Assembly: GCA_029204225.1 (NCBI GenBank)
Contig: CM055092.1
Coordinates: forward strand, 84,132,026-84,196,025
Source: Diphasiastrum complanatum
Lineage: Eukaryota; Streptophyta; Lycopodiopsida; Lycopodiales; Lycopodiaceae
Reading direction: 5' to 3'
Length of the DNA: 64,000 bases
In this document: in pieces, positions 12,752 to 24,120 of the stretch
Position numbering within the stretch: the stretch's first letter is position 1
Layout of the letters: every line of letters begins with the position of its first letter
Position numbers and translations under genes: made by a program
The notes under the pieces: generated by a model
Databases searched by the model: none
What the model saw: the letters and a program-made list of their open reading frames with translations, nothing else
What the model was told of the DNA's origin: nothing

Positions 12752-13565
12752 GCACTACACCAAGGCGCGTGATTTCTAGCACTTTTTTTTAGAGTTTTTT
12801 TGAAAGATAGAATCGAAAAAGAATGCTTGGAAGTGGAAAGCTCAAGCATCAGGTCCGTAGGCTGGCCTCGGTATACTCCTTGGAAATTTGAATGTGTTTT
12901 TAAGAGACTTATATGTAAGGTTATAAGGAGGCCCATCACATTTCAAAAATCCCTACTAACCGAGAGTTATACGAAAGGTTATAAGAAGGGTTATAAGGAG
13001 GGTTATAAGGGGGCCAGAGACATTCCAAAATACTCTGCTAACCGAGGGTAATACCGAGACTGATGAAAAAAAGACACCTCGATATAAACCTCGGAATAAT
13101 ACAAAATGAAATTGGACAGCTTCTTTGAAAATTGTTGTTTATCAACACATTGAATTTCATTTTGTATCAACTTTAGGGGCCATATACACAAGTGAATATA
13201 CAAATTTATGTATCACAAGAATATCATGGCCACAATTTGTGTACTCACATGCATCGGCTTTTTGTTTGATGTCGACTAATCAAATAATAAAGTGCAATTG
13301 CATCTATGAGCAATGTAATTAATATTACAAGAAGTTGCAATACATCGTATTGTCTCACTTATTCATTTGCTAATTCCTCCTTATCGTTTGCCTCATCATT
13401 ATGTGACAAATCCGCCAAAGCAAATGAGTATATTAGTCAACCCAAATATCTCTTATACTTTTGTTATTAATAAGTTATTCTTCACAAGTCGATGGCGATG
13501 GTGAGGACAAGGGAGATCGAGAAGTTGTGTCATGCAACGTCGATCCACAGATGATGATGCATTTG
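12752..13565 (-). mobile_element. 3' end of a CACTA (En/Spm) transposon
   Basis: Starts with CACTACACCAAGGCGCG, the terminal motif of CACTA elements. About 200 bases inside lie 12-base GGTTATAAGGAG-type tandem units followed by TAACCGAGGGTAATACC. The minus strand of 13370-13565 is collinear with the plus strand of 47390-47580, the C-terminal tail of a Tnp2-like transposase. The shared words include GGAGATATTTGGG/AGAGATATTTGGG and GGCGGATTTGTC. So 12752 is the outer 3' end of a minus-strand element whose coding part is cut off near 13565. Confidence 0.65.
12956..13012. repeat. 12-bp tandem repeat GGTTATAAGGAG
   Basis: Four to five diverged copies of a 12-base unit (GGTTATAAG[GA]AG) inside the subterminal part of the CACTA end. 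The same array in reverse orientation occurs at 47740-47775, so it belongs to the transposon and not to the flanking DNA. Confidence 0.75.
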
Positions 13566-13599
13566 TTGGATTTCTATCCTCTCCATCCTTATTTTATGC

Positions 13600-14182
13600 T
13601 AATCGATGACTGCCTTGTCAAAGGTCATAGCAGGATCTTTAACCCGGGTTGTTTGGAGTGATCGTGGTAAGGAGCGTAGAAGGTAACTGAGCTGCTTCTC
13701 TTGTGAGACTGTGTGTTCTGCTCCAGCGTTGTGTAGCGATACGAACAGGTTCTTCATCTTCCTGATGAAGCTTGTAAGGTCATTGCCATCCCATCTCAAA
13801 TAGGTAACTTGATCCTCTAGATGCATTATCTGATTTCGTGACTTGGTTTGAAATCTGTTGATGAGTGTATCCCACATCTCTCTATCATTAGAGATTGATG
13901 CGAAGTCAAGGGTAATGATGTCTTCGATGGAAGAGGAGATGACAGCTACTACTTTGTCGTTCTTCTATTTCCATTCTGCTTGTGCTTGCTGGCATCTCTT
14001 CGGTGCCATCCACCCACGGCCATAAGGCTTCTCCTCTTAGGATGAGCGAGGTCTTCACTTTTCAAGCAAGGAAGTCTGATCCATTTGCTTCAAGTACTGT
14101 GCAAATTTTTGATTGGATTTTGTGTATGGAAGCCATAGTCTCGGGGATGAGGCTCTGATTGTGCCTTGTGGATCTAATACCA
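13600..14182 (-). pseudogene. Copia gag remnant next to an LTR
   Basis: Minus-strand frame 13599-13877 contains WDTLINRFQTKSRNQIMHLE, VTYLRWDGNDLTSFIRKMKN and EKQLSYLLRSLP, clearly copia gag and very close to the gag of element D at 28104-28610. More gag-like text with stops continues to about 14160. A primer-binding-site complement (AATACCA) follows at 14175-14181, and then the LTR. The 3' side ends at 13600, where 35 bases resembling the outer end of the element A LTR begin. Only the gag survives of this element. Confidence 0.75.
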
Positions 14183-14725
14183 CTGTTGGAATGAAACCGA
14201 ACAATTAAGTCGCTTTGTAGAGACTGTTGAAGCCAAGTATTTCGATTCCAATTTGAGCTCAGATGGATCTATCGGATAAGGTTACTGCCTCAAATCGCAA
14301 TCAATCATCCTCCGAACAGCAGACAACTCTTGCTAATCTAACGGTAAGTTTATGAATAGCAAATAATGTCTAGTGACAGCGGAAATATATCTACTAATAG
14401 AATTGAACAAGCATCACAAGATTCAGACATTGCATATTGAGCAAAAAAATTGTAACTCGTCTATATATCAAAATCGAGTATACATCAAAAATTTGAGCGT
14501 TGTCTATTTTACAGCGCGTCGGCATGAAAGAGATGTTCTCTTCTCATGAATGGAACTAGCTACTGCTAGAACTATCTCTCTTCTTTGATACGCGCCTTAG
14601 TCAGTGCTACATTCAAATTTGTGTTTTTATGTGTATATTATGAATGTCTATGAAATACATATATCATATTGGATTAGATTACAAGGTTTGATTAGCTAAG
14701 AGTTTAGCTAAATGGTCATTAACTG
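14183..14725 (-). repeat. LTR interrupted by element B
   Basis: Starts TGTTGGAATG directly next to the primer-binding-site complement of the gag remnant. It runs to the TTAAC target-site copy of element B at 14721-14725. The other part of the LTR probably resumes after 21404 and ends near 21435 (CACAACA). That would make element B a younger insertion within this LTR. Confidence 0.5.
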
Positions 14726-15377
14726 TGAAAATTGTCAACATTTCCTAGCTAGTTTGAGGCCTAAATTGGCAAATTTTGTACATAGTTTTAAATCTAGCCT
14801 TTTACACGTGTGAAAGAGGCCTAGATACTTTCATTTTAGTATACATTTCATATTGAAGAAGTCTCAAACTTCAGGACCTTCGAAATGACACCAAAATCAT
14901 GTTATTTGGACATATAGGCCAAAATTGGCTATTTTAGGCTACTGGTGTCCTAAAATTAAGTCCTAAGTTCTAGAGAGAGGAGAGAGAGTCATATCTCTCA
15001 CCTATATTAGGCTAAAATTCATGGAGAACAGGTTGGAGAAACTTATTGTATTGTTGAGAGAGATCAATAGATCATTGTCACAGTTTCTTCCTCCATTGAG
15101 AACATTGCTTTGTGTATTGTCTTCAAGCTATTGTGTATGATCTTAGGAGATTTCCAAAAGTGGTAGGATGCTGTAGTAAGGCCTATTTGCTACTATTTTT
15201 GGCTTCCATCAATACCTTTCATTAGTTTCTTTTGTCTCTTGAATGCTTTGTCAAGTTCATGTGTATCAAAAGTAGCATTAGGATGCTTTGCCATTTCTAG
15301 ATTTTGTAGCTTCTTGTGCAAAGATCTTAGCCAAGTATTTTGAGAGTTGGATCCATTCAAGATCCACTTTTTTCACA
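14726..15377 (+). repeat. LTR1 of element B (652 bp)
   Basis: TGTGAAAATTG...TTTTTTCACA, followed directly by TGGTATCAAATC, a copy of the initiator-methionine tRNA primer-binding site. Its 3' half matches LTR3 better than LTR2 (for example, CTATTTGCTACTATT against CTGTTTGCTGTTATT in LTR2). Confidence 0.9.
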
Positions 15378-15389
15378 TGGTATCAAATC
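15378..15389 (+). promoter_or_regulatory. Primer-binding site of element B
   Basis: TGGTATCAAATC lies immediately after LTR1. The plant initiator-methionine tRNA site is TGGTATCAGAGC, so this copy keeps the first eight bases. A second copy follows LTR2 at 20570 (TGGTATCAAAGC). Confidence 0.8.
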
Positions 15390-16535
15390 TAGCTGGCTGT
15401 TATTTTTAGTAAGGTTTTCATCTATGGTAATATTTGGATGTTTGATTAAGTTCTAGCATGATTATGCATTGCACTGTTGATCAAACCTTACTAACCTTTG
15501 TTTTGTGAGTTGAACTTGTGGATCAAAAGCATATTTAAGGTATATTGAAGATCGGAGGCCAATAAGAAGCTATTTTGGATCAAAGCATAACACCTAATCA
15601 TTTGTTAATTGTGAGGCTTGTGCATATTCAATACTAACAATGTTTTGTTCAATCTATTGTTGACAATCTCCACTTTTGCGGATGAACGCTCTCCTTTGTG
15701 GATGAACACTCTCCTTAAGTAGATGAACTTTTTCCTTAAGTGGATGAAAAATACTCTTTGAGTGATTTTGTATTTCTCCAAAAGGCTGAGAAAAGCTCCC
15801 ACTTGGATGAAAAATCCCCTTTTGGGTGAACAGATTGTCAACAATCTTTTGCATAAATTTTGGTGTACTTTGTTGAGTATGTAAGTAGCTCTCCTTATGT
15901 AATTTGATTGGAGCATTTGTTGGAAGGTTTTAACCATTATGCAAATGTGTTTTTAGATTCTTAACAGGTTGAGGAACATTCTCATGTGAAGTGATCTTAG
16001 ATCTACATCTAAACACCAAGATTTGACAAGCTAGTGAGGCTAGTCTTGTGATTCACTAAGTGTGCTCTGTCATTCACCTCTAAAGCTTGTACTTATCACT
16101 TGCTGGAGTTTATAAACTTTTAGAAATGTGGTTTACATGTGGTTTTACAGGTCGAATCAATATCTTAGTGTTTTGATCATATGTTGATCAAGTTTGTTCT
16201 ATTCTAGGTATTCTTGACAGCCTAGTCTTGTGTATTTTCTAAGAATGCAAGTAACTCTTCATACCATAACTTGATTTGGTCACTTGCTGGAAAGTTTGAG
16301 AGCTTAAGCAAGAGTGTGTTCAGGTTGGTTTGAGTTTGTTTTCCATTCTTAGTGTGTGCAAAGTATTTCATGTGTTTCAATCTTCCTTTCTATGCTTGGA
16401 AACCAGCCAGGTTCAAGATAGAAGGATTTTAGGGTCCTAGATCTTCTGAGATCTCCTTATCCATCATTTGTTGAGAGGAAAGTGAGTGCTAGGTACATTA
16501 GAACAGAGCCTAAAAGTTGAAAAATCATTATATTC

Positions 16536-17327
16536 ATGGCTTCCAATGGTGGGATCATGTTAGAAACTAATGATAGGTTGAGTTCATCAAACTACTCTAC
16601 CTAGAAAGTGAGGATGGAGTCCTTACTTGAGTTGAATGAACTCATTGACATAGTTGCAGGAACTCAAGAGAGACCACCCACAATTCAAGAGCAACAAAGG
16701 TCTAATAAGAAGGCTAAAAGGGCTCTTCATATCATTAAAATGAATGTTACCAATGAACTTCTCAAGGAAGTTGGTAAGTGTCAAAGTGAAAGTGAGGCAT
16801 GGAATGCCTTGAAGAAGCTCTTTGAATCAAAGTCCACATCTAGGGTATTGACTCTCAGGAGACAAATATTTTCTAGTAGCCAAAGAGAGGGAGAAAGTGC
16901 TCATGCATTTGTCTTGAGGGTTAAGTCCTTAAGTGATGATCTATCATGCATTGACGAAAGCATAAAAGATGGTGAAATAGTCCAGGTTATGTTGAATGGT
17001 TTGCTAGATGAACATGCTAAGCTTGTGCAAAGTTTTGCCATTCAAAGAGTCTTGCCAAGTGTGGTTGACTTGCAAGAAATCTTATTGTCTAAAGAACATA
17101 GGTTGCAATCAAAGCTTGATGGTGCATCCTTGCAAGGTGGAGGTGAAGAGGCTTTCTTCACAAAAGGCAAATTCAAAGGCAAAGGTAAAGGAAAAGGAAA
17201 ATGGTCCAAAGGTGGTAACTCGAATCATGATGATCACTCTTTCTTCTCCTCTTCTACTTTTTTTAGAAAGAAAGATAAGTCAAAGTTCAAGTGCTTTTAT
17301 TGTGAGATAAAAGGTCGATTCTTGTGA
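16536..17327 (+). pseudogene. Copia gag of element B with an amber stop and damaged zinc knuckle
   Basis: The frame starts at ATG 16536 (MASNGGIMLETNDRLSSSNY) and meets TAG at 16602, where the homologous gag in element C has Trp in IWKVRMESLL. It then stays open for 239 codons. Marks of copia gag include SEAWNALKKLFES, LRRQIFSSS and VMLNGL. A Lys/Gly-rich stretch (KGKFKGKGKGKGKWSKGG) precedes CFYCEIKGRFL and TGA, where the His and last Cys of the CCHC knuckle should be. So the nucleocapsid motif is lost by a frameshift. Close homology to element C gag is visible along the whole length. Confidence 0.8.
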
Positions 17328-17337
17328 TTCTCTCACG

Positions 17338-18075
17338 ATGTGTTTTTCAAGTCTAATGTCAAGTGGAAGTGACAATGATTCATGGTGGATAGATACTGGA
17401 TCTAGTTTACACATGACTAGTCAGAAAGAGTTCTTTACTTCTTTGATCTCTTATGTTGGAACCAAGAAAGTGGTTCACATGCCAAATGGTGGTGATTGTA
17501 TGATCAAAGGTATTGGCTCAATTCCTATTTGTCTTTCTCCTAATAGGAATGCAAGGCTTGATGGTGTTCTTTACATTCTTTCACTTTCAAGGAATTTGCT
17601 GAGTGTTGGTCAAATGTTAAAGAAAGGGTACAAGACAAAGTTTGTTGGAGATGTTTGCTTCATTACTAAGGGAGATGTCTTAATTGCTAGGGGCAATAGA
17701 CAAGGTAGACTTTACAAGCTTGATGCATTTGTTATGTCCAACAAGAGGAATGAAATGGATGTTGGTGGTTCTCTCAACTTTCAAAAGTCAATTCCTAGCA
17801 TCAATAAGATTGGTAGATATTATGAAAAGTCTATAGAGCTTCCTTATGCTAGATGGTTGAGATCTAATGAGCTTCTTGGAGATAGTTATTGTTGTGCTAA
17901 CTTGGCAACTTTTGGTGAATCTATGATCAATGTTTTGGATCCATTGGATCTTGAAGATGGACTAGTGCTACCTACTAGTCAAATGGAGTCATGTGGTGAT
18001 AAATTAGTATTATGTCTGCACTCTTCTACTCATAGATTTCCAAGTCTTGGTGGCTCTTCAATGGAACTACATTGA
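17338..18075 (+). pseudogene. Copia protease followed by an unknown domain (element B)
   Basis: 245-codon frame. WWIDTGSSLHMTS near the N-terminus is the aspartic-protease active site (D-T-G) of copia elements, and LYILSLSRNLLSVGQML is the typical protease end. After GRLYKLDAF, where autonomous copia elements carry the zinc-binding pre-integrase and integrase, this frame continues into unrecognised sequence with SMINVLDPLDLEDGLVLP. A similar motif (SSIVLHPLDLGDGIVI) recurs at about 19203-19256. No integrase signature is found downstream. The frame ends with TGA at 18075, overlapping the next ORF by four bases. Confidence 0.7.
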
Positions 18076-19377
18076 GCATGTTTGAAGAAAAATGTTCTTT
18101 TGCATCTTTATGTGATGAGTCCAAGAAACTCATTTGTGCAACAAGTGGTGTCACATGTATTCATAAAGAAAATATATCAAAAGGTTCTATCGTGAGACTT
18201 GGTGAGGAAGATCTCAAGTCAAAAGGGAGAGATGAATGTGAAGTGTTCAAAGTAGGATGTACCTTGAATGATGCTTTTGTGAATGATAGTGAGGGTTCAT
18301 TATCATTACCTATATCATTGATTAGAAGTCCAGGCTTGACAAGAAAAGTACTTCAATCATTCTTATGTTGAAAGTACTATGTATTCTTTTCATGGCTTCT
18401 AATGTTCGAGATTCTTCCATTTCTTATGATGCAACTATCAAGAGGGAGATTGCTAACTTTTGTGGGTGATCATTAAGAGGGAGCCTTGTGAAGGAAAGGG
18501 CAAAGGAAGAGTGAATCTTGGGAAGATCCAAGGCATGGATATTATATCTCTTCATCAACTCAAAGGATGCTATGATTGTGGTGGAGTATTCATGCATGAT
18601 CAAGATAGCAAAAGGTTGGATGAAGAAGACTACATGGAGCAACTCGAGTGGCAATTTCTTCAAGGAAAGGAAGATCTCATTGGTGAGATCATTGAGGTTT
18701 GATTTGAGCTCAAATGGGCTAGTTTGATTAGGCTTGATACTCAACTTCAGCTACTCTACTTCATGTTGGATAGAATTGTAGAAATCTATCTTTTGGTTTA
18801 TGATGGTGACATTGTTTTCACTAACTATAATGAAAGGTTCAAATCACACAATGATGAGATCTTGTGGGATGTTAATCATGTGTTTGAGAGGGAGTATCTT
18901 CAGAGGTTCAGATCTGAAGATGTTTATAAATGCAAAGTCCTTGATGTTTTGTTGAAAGATCAAGATGTTGATCTTGAATTGCTTCATCTACACCAAGAGG
19001 CTAGTAGTGATTGGAAGCTAGTCAAAAGCATCAAAGAGGAGCCACATGGGAAAATAATTTTGGATCTATTTTTATAGGTTCTTGAGGGTTCAAGTAAGGT
19101 TCTTGGAGCAGAAAGGAAGTGTCCTTTTACTCTACGTTACTTGTTTAATCTCATGTATGAACATTGTCATGTCAATGTGTTGGAATTGTCAAAATTCATT
19201 GAAACTAGTTCCATAGTTTTGCATCCTTTGGATCTTGGAGATGGAATAGTTATCATTGCTGGGATTTATGATCAGGTACATGCATTCATTCAGATCTTAA
19301 ACGATATTGAAGTGGTCAATATGTTTACTTTTGAGCAAAGTTCAAGATCTAGCATCCTAGTGTTTGCAAATTGCTGA
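18072..19377 (+). pseudogene. Unknown ORF series downstream of protease (element B)
   Basis: Three consecutive plus-strand frames (18072-18371, 18724-19077, 19141-19377), with a fourth, 18460-18702, between them, probably represent one decayed coding region. None shows reverse transcriptase, RNase H or integrase motifs. SSIVLHPLDLGDGIVI echoes the end of the protease frame. The equivalent place in element C also holds a long non-pol ORF. Base composition and codon text look coding (Lys/Glu/Leu rich, few stops), but the function is unknown. It could be captured host sequence or an element-specific accessory protein. Confidence 0.5.
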
Positions 19378-19914
19378 CAATGTAGGATCAAGGGTTGTAT
19401 GAAAATCTTGTGGAGATAATTCAAGTATTTCAAATTTAGGTTTTGCTCATTCAAATGGAGCAGAGAACACATCATTTTGGCATTCATTCACTCAAGGGCT
19501 TTCATGGATTGGAGATCTACAAAGACAAGGTGGTGATGGTTCATTCATGGAGATACATGGTGCATTCACTATGGGCATAGTGGAATGTGGAGGAGGCACG
19601 CAAACACTAGTTGGTTACTTTCACTTACAACTTGTTTGCTACTGTTTTATAGAGAATTCAAAGGTGGATACATGGAGGAATCCTTTCATTATGATTCTAT
19701 GGTCTTTTACATGTATCTTGTTCACCATTCTATGTAAAATTGATGTAAGAAATAGTGAAGCATCCTATATGGACACTATTATCTATATCAATTATGTTGT
19801 ACTTCATATTGTACATATTAGAACACTTGAGAAGAGATCTATTATTATGATGCAGACCATTCTTAGGTTGGAGCAAAGTAGTGTTATAAAACTAGCAAGT
19901 TAAGTTGAAGAGGG

Positions 19915-20569
19915 AGTGAAAATTGTCAACATTTCCTAGCTAGTTTGAGGCCTAAATTGGCGATTTCTGTATATAGTTTTAAATATAAACTTTTACACGT
20001 GTAAAAGAAGCCTAGATACTTTTATTTTAGTATATATTTCATATTGAAGAATTCTCAAACTTCAGGATCTTCGAAATGACACCAAAATCATATTATTTGG
20101 ACATATAGGCCAAAATTGGCTATTTTAGACTACTGGTGTCCTAAAATTGGGTCCTAAGTTCTAGAGAAAGGAGAGAGAGTCATCTCTCTCACCTATATTA
20201 GGCTGAAATTCGTGGAGAACAGGTTGGAGAAACTTATTGTATTGTTGAGAGAGATCAATAGATCATTGTCACAGTTTCTTCCTCCATTGAGAGCATTGCT
20301 TTGTGTATTGTCTTCAAGCTATTGTGTATGGTCTTAGGAGATTTCCAAAAGTGGTAGGCTGCTGTAGTAAGGCCTGTTTGCTGTTATTTTTGGCTGTCAT
20401 TAGTTCCTTTCATTAGTTTCTTTTGTCTCTTGAATGCTTTGTCAAGTTCATGTGTATCAAAGGTAGCATTAGGATGCTTTGCCATTTCTAGGATTTGTAG
20501 CTTCTTGTGCAATGATCTTAGCCAAGTATTTTAGGAGTTTGGATCCATTCAAAATCCACTTTTTTCGCA
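19915..20569 (+). repeat. LTR2 of element B
   Basis: Begins after the polypurine tract GAAGAGGG as AGTGAAAATTG and ends TTTTTTCGCA. It is followed by its own primer-binding-site copy and 220 bases of leader, so it acts as both a 3' and a 5' LTR. It differs from LTR1 and LTR3 at several shared positions in the last 250 bases. Confidence 0.9.
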
Positions 20570-20788
20570 TGGTATCAAAGCTAGTTGGCTGTTATTTTTA
20601 GTAAGGTTTCCATCTATGGTGATATTTGGATGTTTGATCAAGTTCTAGCATGATTATGCATTGCACTGTTGATCGAATCTTACTAACCTTTGTTTTGTGA
20701 GTTGAACTTGTGGATCAAAAGCATATTTAAGGTCTATTGAAGATCAGAGGCCGATAAGAAGCTATTTTGGATCAAATCATAACACCTA

Positions 20789-21398
20789 AATTTTTGTACA
20801 TAGTTTTAAATTTAACCTTTCACATGTGTGAAAGAGGCCTAGATACTTTTATTTTAGTATATATTTCATATTGAAGAAGTCTCAAACTTCAAAATGTTCA
20901 AAATGGCACCAAAATCATGTTATTTGGACATATATGCCAAAATTGGCTATTTTAGACTACTGGTGTCCTAAAAAATTGGGTCCTAAGTTCTAGAGAGAGG
21001 AGAGAGAGTCATCTCTCTCACCTATATTAGGCTGAAATTCATGGAGAACAGGTTGGAGAAACTTATTGTATTGTTGAGAGAGATCAATAGATCATTGTCA
21101 CAGTTTCTTCCTCCATTGAGAACATTGCTTTGTGTATTGTCTTCAAGCTATTGTGTATGATCTTAGGAGATTTCCAAAAGTGGTAGGATGTTGTAGTAAG
21201 GCCTATTTGCTACTATTTTTGGCTTCCATCAATACCTTTCATTAGTTTCTTTTGTCTCTTGAATGCTTTGTCAAGTTCATGTGTATCAAAGGTAGCATTA
21301 GGATGCTTTGCCATTTCTAGATTTTGTAGCTTCTTGTGCAAAGATCTTAGCCAAGTATTTTGAGAGTTTGGATCCATTCAAGATCCACTTTTTTCACA
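20789..21398 (+). repeat. LTR3 of element B, 5'-truncated
   Basis: Joins the leader copy at the text CCTAAAT, which exists in both the leader (ACACCTAA) and LTR1 (GGCCTAAATTGG). This points to a short-homology deletion junction. It ends TTTTTTCACA and is followed by the TTAAC target-site copy. Confidence 0.85.
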
Positions 21399-21403
21399 TT
21401 AAC

Positions 21404-22580
21404 TATTTTCTCTATTAACGTCTGAGCGCACAACAATTTACGAGCAGTCGATGCATGAGGACGTGTGCATGAGGACACGAAGACTGGGTCGCCTATCCCT
21501 ACTAGCGAGTCGCCCATATGAGATTAATGTTGATGGATCTTTGAATATGGGTGACAATAATGGATATTTGGTCATGAGACAAGCTCGTGAATTGACCAAA
21601 TTATACATGCAACGATTGGCGCGTACAACCATGAGACGAGAAGTATCGTATCATAGAGACATTGCATAGGAAATTTTCATGTGACCATCCATTTATTACT
21701 AAATGGATGGAGGAAAAGCTTGGTGAGCACATGGGTCACTATCGTGACAAGCTCCGCCAACAGCCTTGAAGGCCAGGAGGTAGACCAGACAAGCCAACCT
21801 CGTGTAGCAAAAGTACCTAGACTTCTCTCACGAGTGAGTTTAGGAAAACTCCCCATAAATATGACAAGCATAAGGAAGCAACAAGAGTAAGATTGAGCAT
21901 GAATAGTATCAGTCATCTTGGCTTCAGGGGGAAACAACATTTAAAAGATTATTTTGTGAGTAATTTTTAACCCTAAATTGCATTGTTAAATTCTATTCAT
22001 AGCTTAAGTCAACTAATTTATATTCATAGCTCAATTGCTAACAAGTTTCTTTGATATGTGTACAGAATGTGATCTATGGCAGAGTTCCAAGTGATGAAGA
22101 ATATAAACTCTGCTACAATTGTAATTTCGAGAACATGTGCAGGGAATTGGAAAGTAGAGGCATCTTTCCAATAGATCGAGTAAATCCTAACTTATTTCCT
22201 GATAGTTGAAACTACTCTTTGGTGTAAATAGCATTGCATTGCATTCAACTTTCACAAAATACGTATGTACCTCATGTTTAGTTGAAATAGAATTCTGCAT
22301 TGCATTCAAATTTATCAAAGTACCTATGATTGTGTGTGCAGATTGATGAAGCGCAAGAGGAGCAGATTGATCAAGAATTTGTGCAGGAGTAGGACGTTGA
22401 GGGGATGGCGGCAGCGGCGGGGGTACCGGTGGTACTGATGACGACGACGACGAGCAAGCATACATTCATAGAGACGATGCCTTCTTCTCAAATGAAAACT
22501 AAAGCTACACCTATAAAAATGTAAATATTTTTTTGTAAATAGAATACATATGCATGCACATTGTGATTTAGAATACGTAG
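21404..22580. other. Unrecognised stretch with short open frames
   Basis: After the probable LTR tail (to about 21435), plus-strand text at 21450-21890 has short frames with transposase-like flavour but no motif I can name. Around 22350-22470 the frame is Glu/Gln-rich and then rich in GCG and GAC triplets. Sequence near 22215-22330 contains two copies of a GCATTGCATTCAA text about 80 bases apart. No gene can be supported. Confidence 0.3.
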
Positions 22581-23340
22581 CACAAAAAGTGTGAGCAATT
22601 TTGACCTATGCTATTGCTCACCTTTAAAAAATAACAATAGAATTCCCTCAAAATAGATAGAGGACGCCCATCAGGTACTCTCCAACAAAAAAATGGGGCC
22701 TCGCAAGTGCAAATGAGCACCGGCGGGCCCCAACAAAAAATTTGAAACCCAAATAAACGTTGCCCAATGACATTCCCTAAAACCCTAAAAGTTTTCAAGT
22801 TAAAATAAACATCGTTGGGCGACGTTCTCTTAAACCCAAAAACATGTGCCAGCGACATTTGTTGGATTTGTTAAACCCACAAACGTCGCTCAAGATGGAT
22901 TTGTCAAACCCCACATACGTCGCTCGGCAACATACAAGCATCTCCCGTCGACACAGTCCTGCATAGAAAATGGACCCAAGAGTGCTAGCAACGTTTTGGC
23001 GATGGTCATAAACGTCGTTGCACGACGATCAGCCATTTTTCAAAATTCGCACTCAAAAATGATTCGACAGTATAGCGACAGTCCCAAATAATTTGAATTG
23101 GCTATCGTGTGGCAACGTTTATTAGCAATTATAAACCGACGACGAATTTAATGATGCTCAACGATGAATATTGTGTCACTGAAAGACGTTTAATCATCGT
23201 TGATATGTTGCTATAAATGTCTCCGGGCAATGGTCCAGTAGCGATGCTTAAAAAAGAGGATAGCGACATTTATAGGGACATTTATACAGGTCATATCCAT
23301 CGCTAAAATAGGCATAAATGTCACTATGTATCATTGATAT
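22580..23340. repeat. Cluster of degenerate GCGACGTTTAT-type motifs
   Basis: Many short variants of AACGTCGC and GCGACATTTATA occur in both orientations through this stretch (for example ACGTCGCTC at 22883 and 22918, AAACGTCGTTGCACGACG near 23010, GCGACATTTATAGG near 23265). Dense short motifs in both orientations are typical of the subterminal regions of CACTA-like DNA transposons, where transposase binds. No terminal inverted repeat was fixed. Confidence 0.45.
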
Positions 23341-23341
23341 G

Positions 23342-23445
<104 letters not shown>

Positions 23446-24120
23446 AGGGGGCCTTCCATCACTAGTGTGATGGAAGAGGACTGCCTTTAGTTACCAGTGC
23501 ATTGTTTTTTCTTTTTTGCAACATTTATTGCCTACAGTGGTATAGAATACAAGCTGAAACCTGTTTCATAATCTTTATTGATAGTTTCCAACTTCCTTAT
23601 AGCTTCCAAATAAGTAGTGATTAAACTGGATTAGGCTGTTGATTCTACCAACAATTTAGCTTAATAACATTATAAAATTGTTTCTTTGGATATGCTAACA
23701 AATAGTTTGCTAAATAGCATTCAAGCATGGGAAACAAGCATGTCATAAACCAATAAAAACATAACCACTTACGAACATCAAATTATTCTCAAATTTGAAT
23801 AATTGCTAAGTGATTATAAGAAGCCTCGTAAGAAAAAACCAGCATTTAAGCTCTCATACTAAAGCAAAAAGATGAAAATTTGCCTATCATCAAAAAGAAA
23901 TTGGCAAAAGTAATTACAAGAAATTAATGCAAAAAGTGAATCAAAATTCCTTCCAAACTGACTATTCAAGAGCATATTTCAACATAGCCGATTGCAACCT
24001 TGGTAGTGCACATACCATACAATCGATCTCTCTTGAAAAATTGTGAATTTGCAAAAAGAAACCTGAATCACCCACCAAGCTTTCATAAACTCTTTTGCTC
24101 CAAAAATTCCAAGAATCAGG

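Larger units (their letters stand above)
14726..21398 (+). mobile_element. Element B: gag-protease retrotransposon with three LTRs
   Basis: Flanked on both sides by TTAAC (14721-14725 and 21399-21403). Order: LTR1 14726-15377, leader with primer-binding site, gag, protease, unknown ORFs, polypurine tract GAAGAGGGAG, LTR2 19915-20569, a second copy of the leader 20570-20788, and LTR3 20789-21398, which lacks its first 70 or so bases. LTRs begin TGTGAAAATTG and end TTTTTTCACA. No integrase, reverse transcriptase or RNase H text is present in the 4.5-kb internal region, so the element cannot move on its own. The one TSD pair around three LTRs points to recombination after, or at, insertion. Confidence 0.85.

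Noticed and set aside
12800-13051. Frame encoding GYKEGYK repeats (also at 47547-47798)
   Set aside because: The Gly-Tyr-Lys-Glu pattern comes from the 12-base transposon subterminal repeat, not a conserved protein.
22187-22465. Minus-strand Ser/Pro-rich frame
   Set aside because: Low-complexity text from GAC/GCG triplets; no support.
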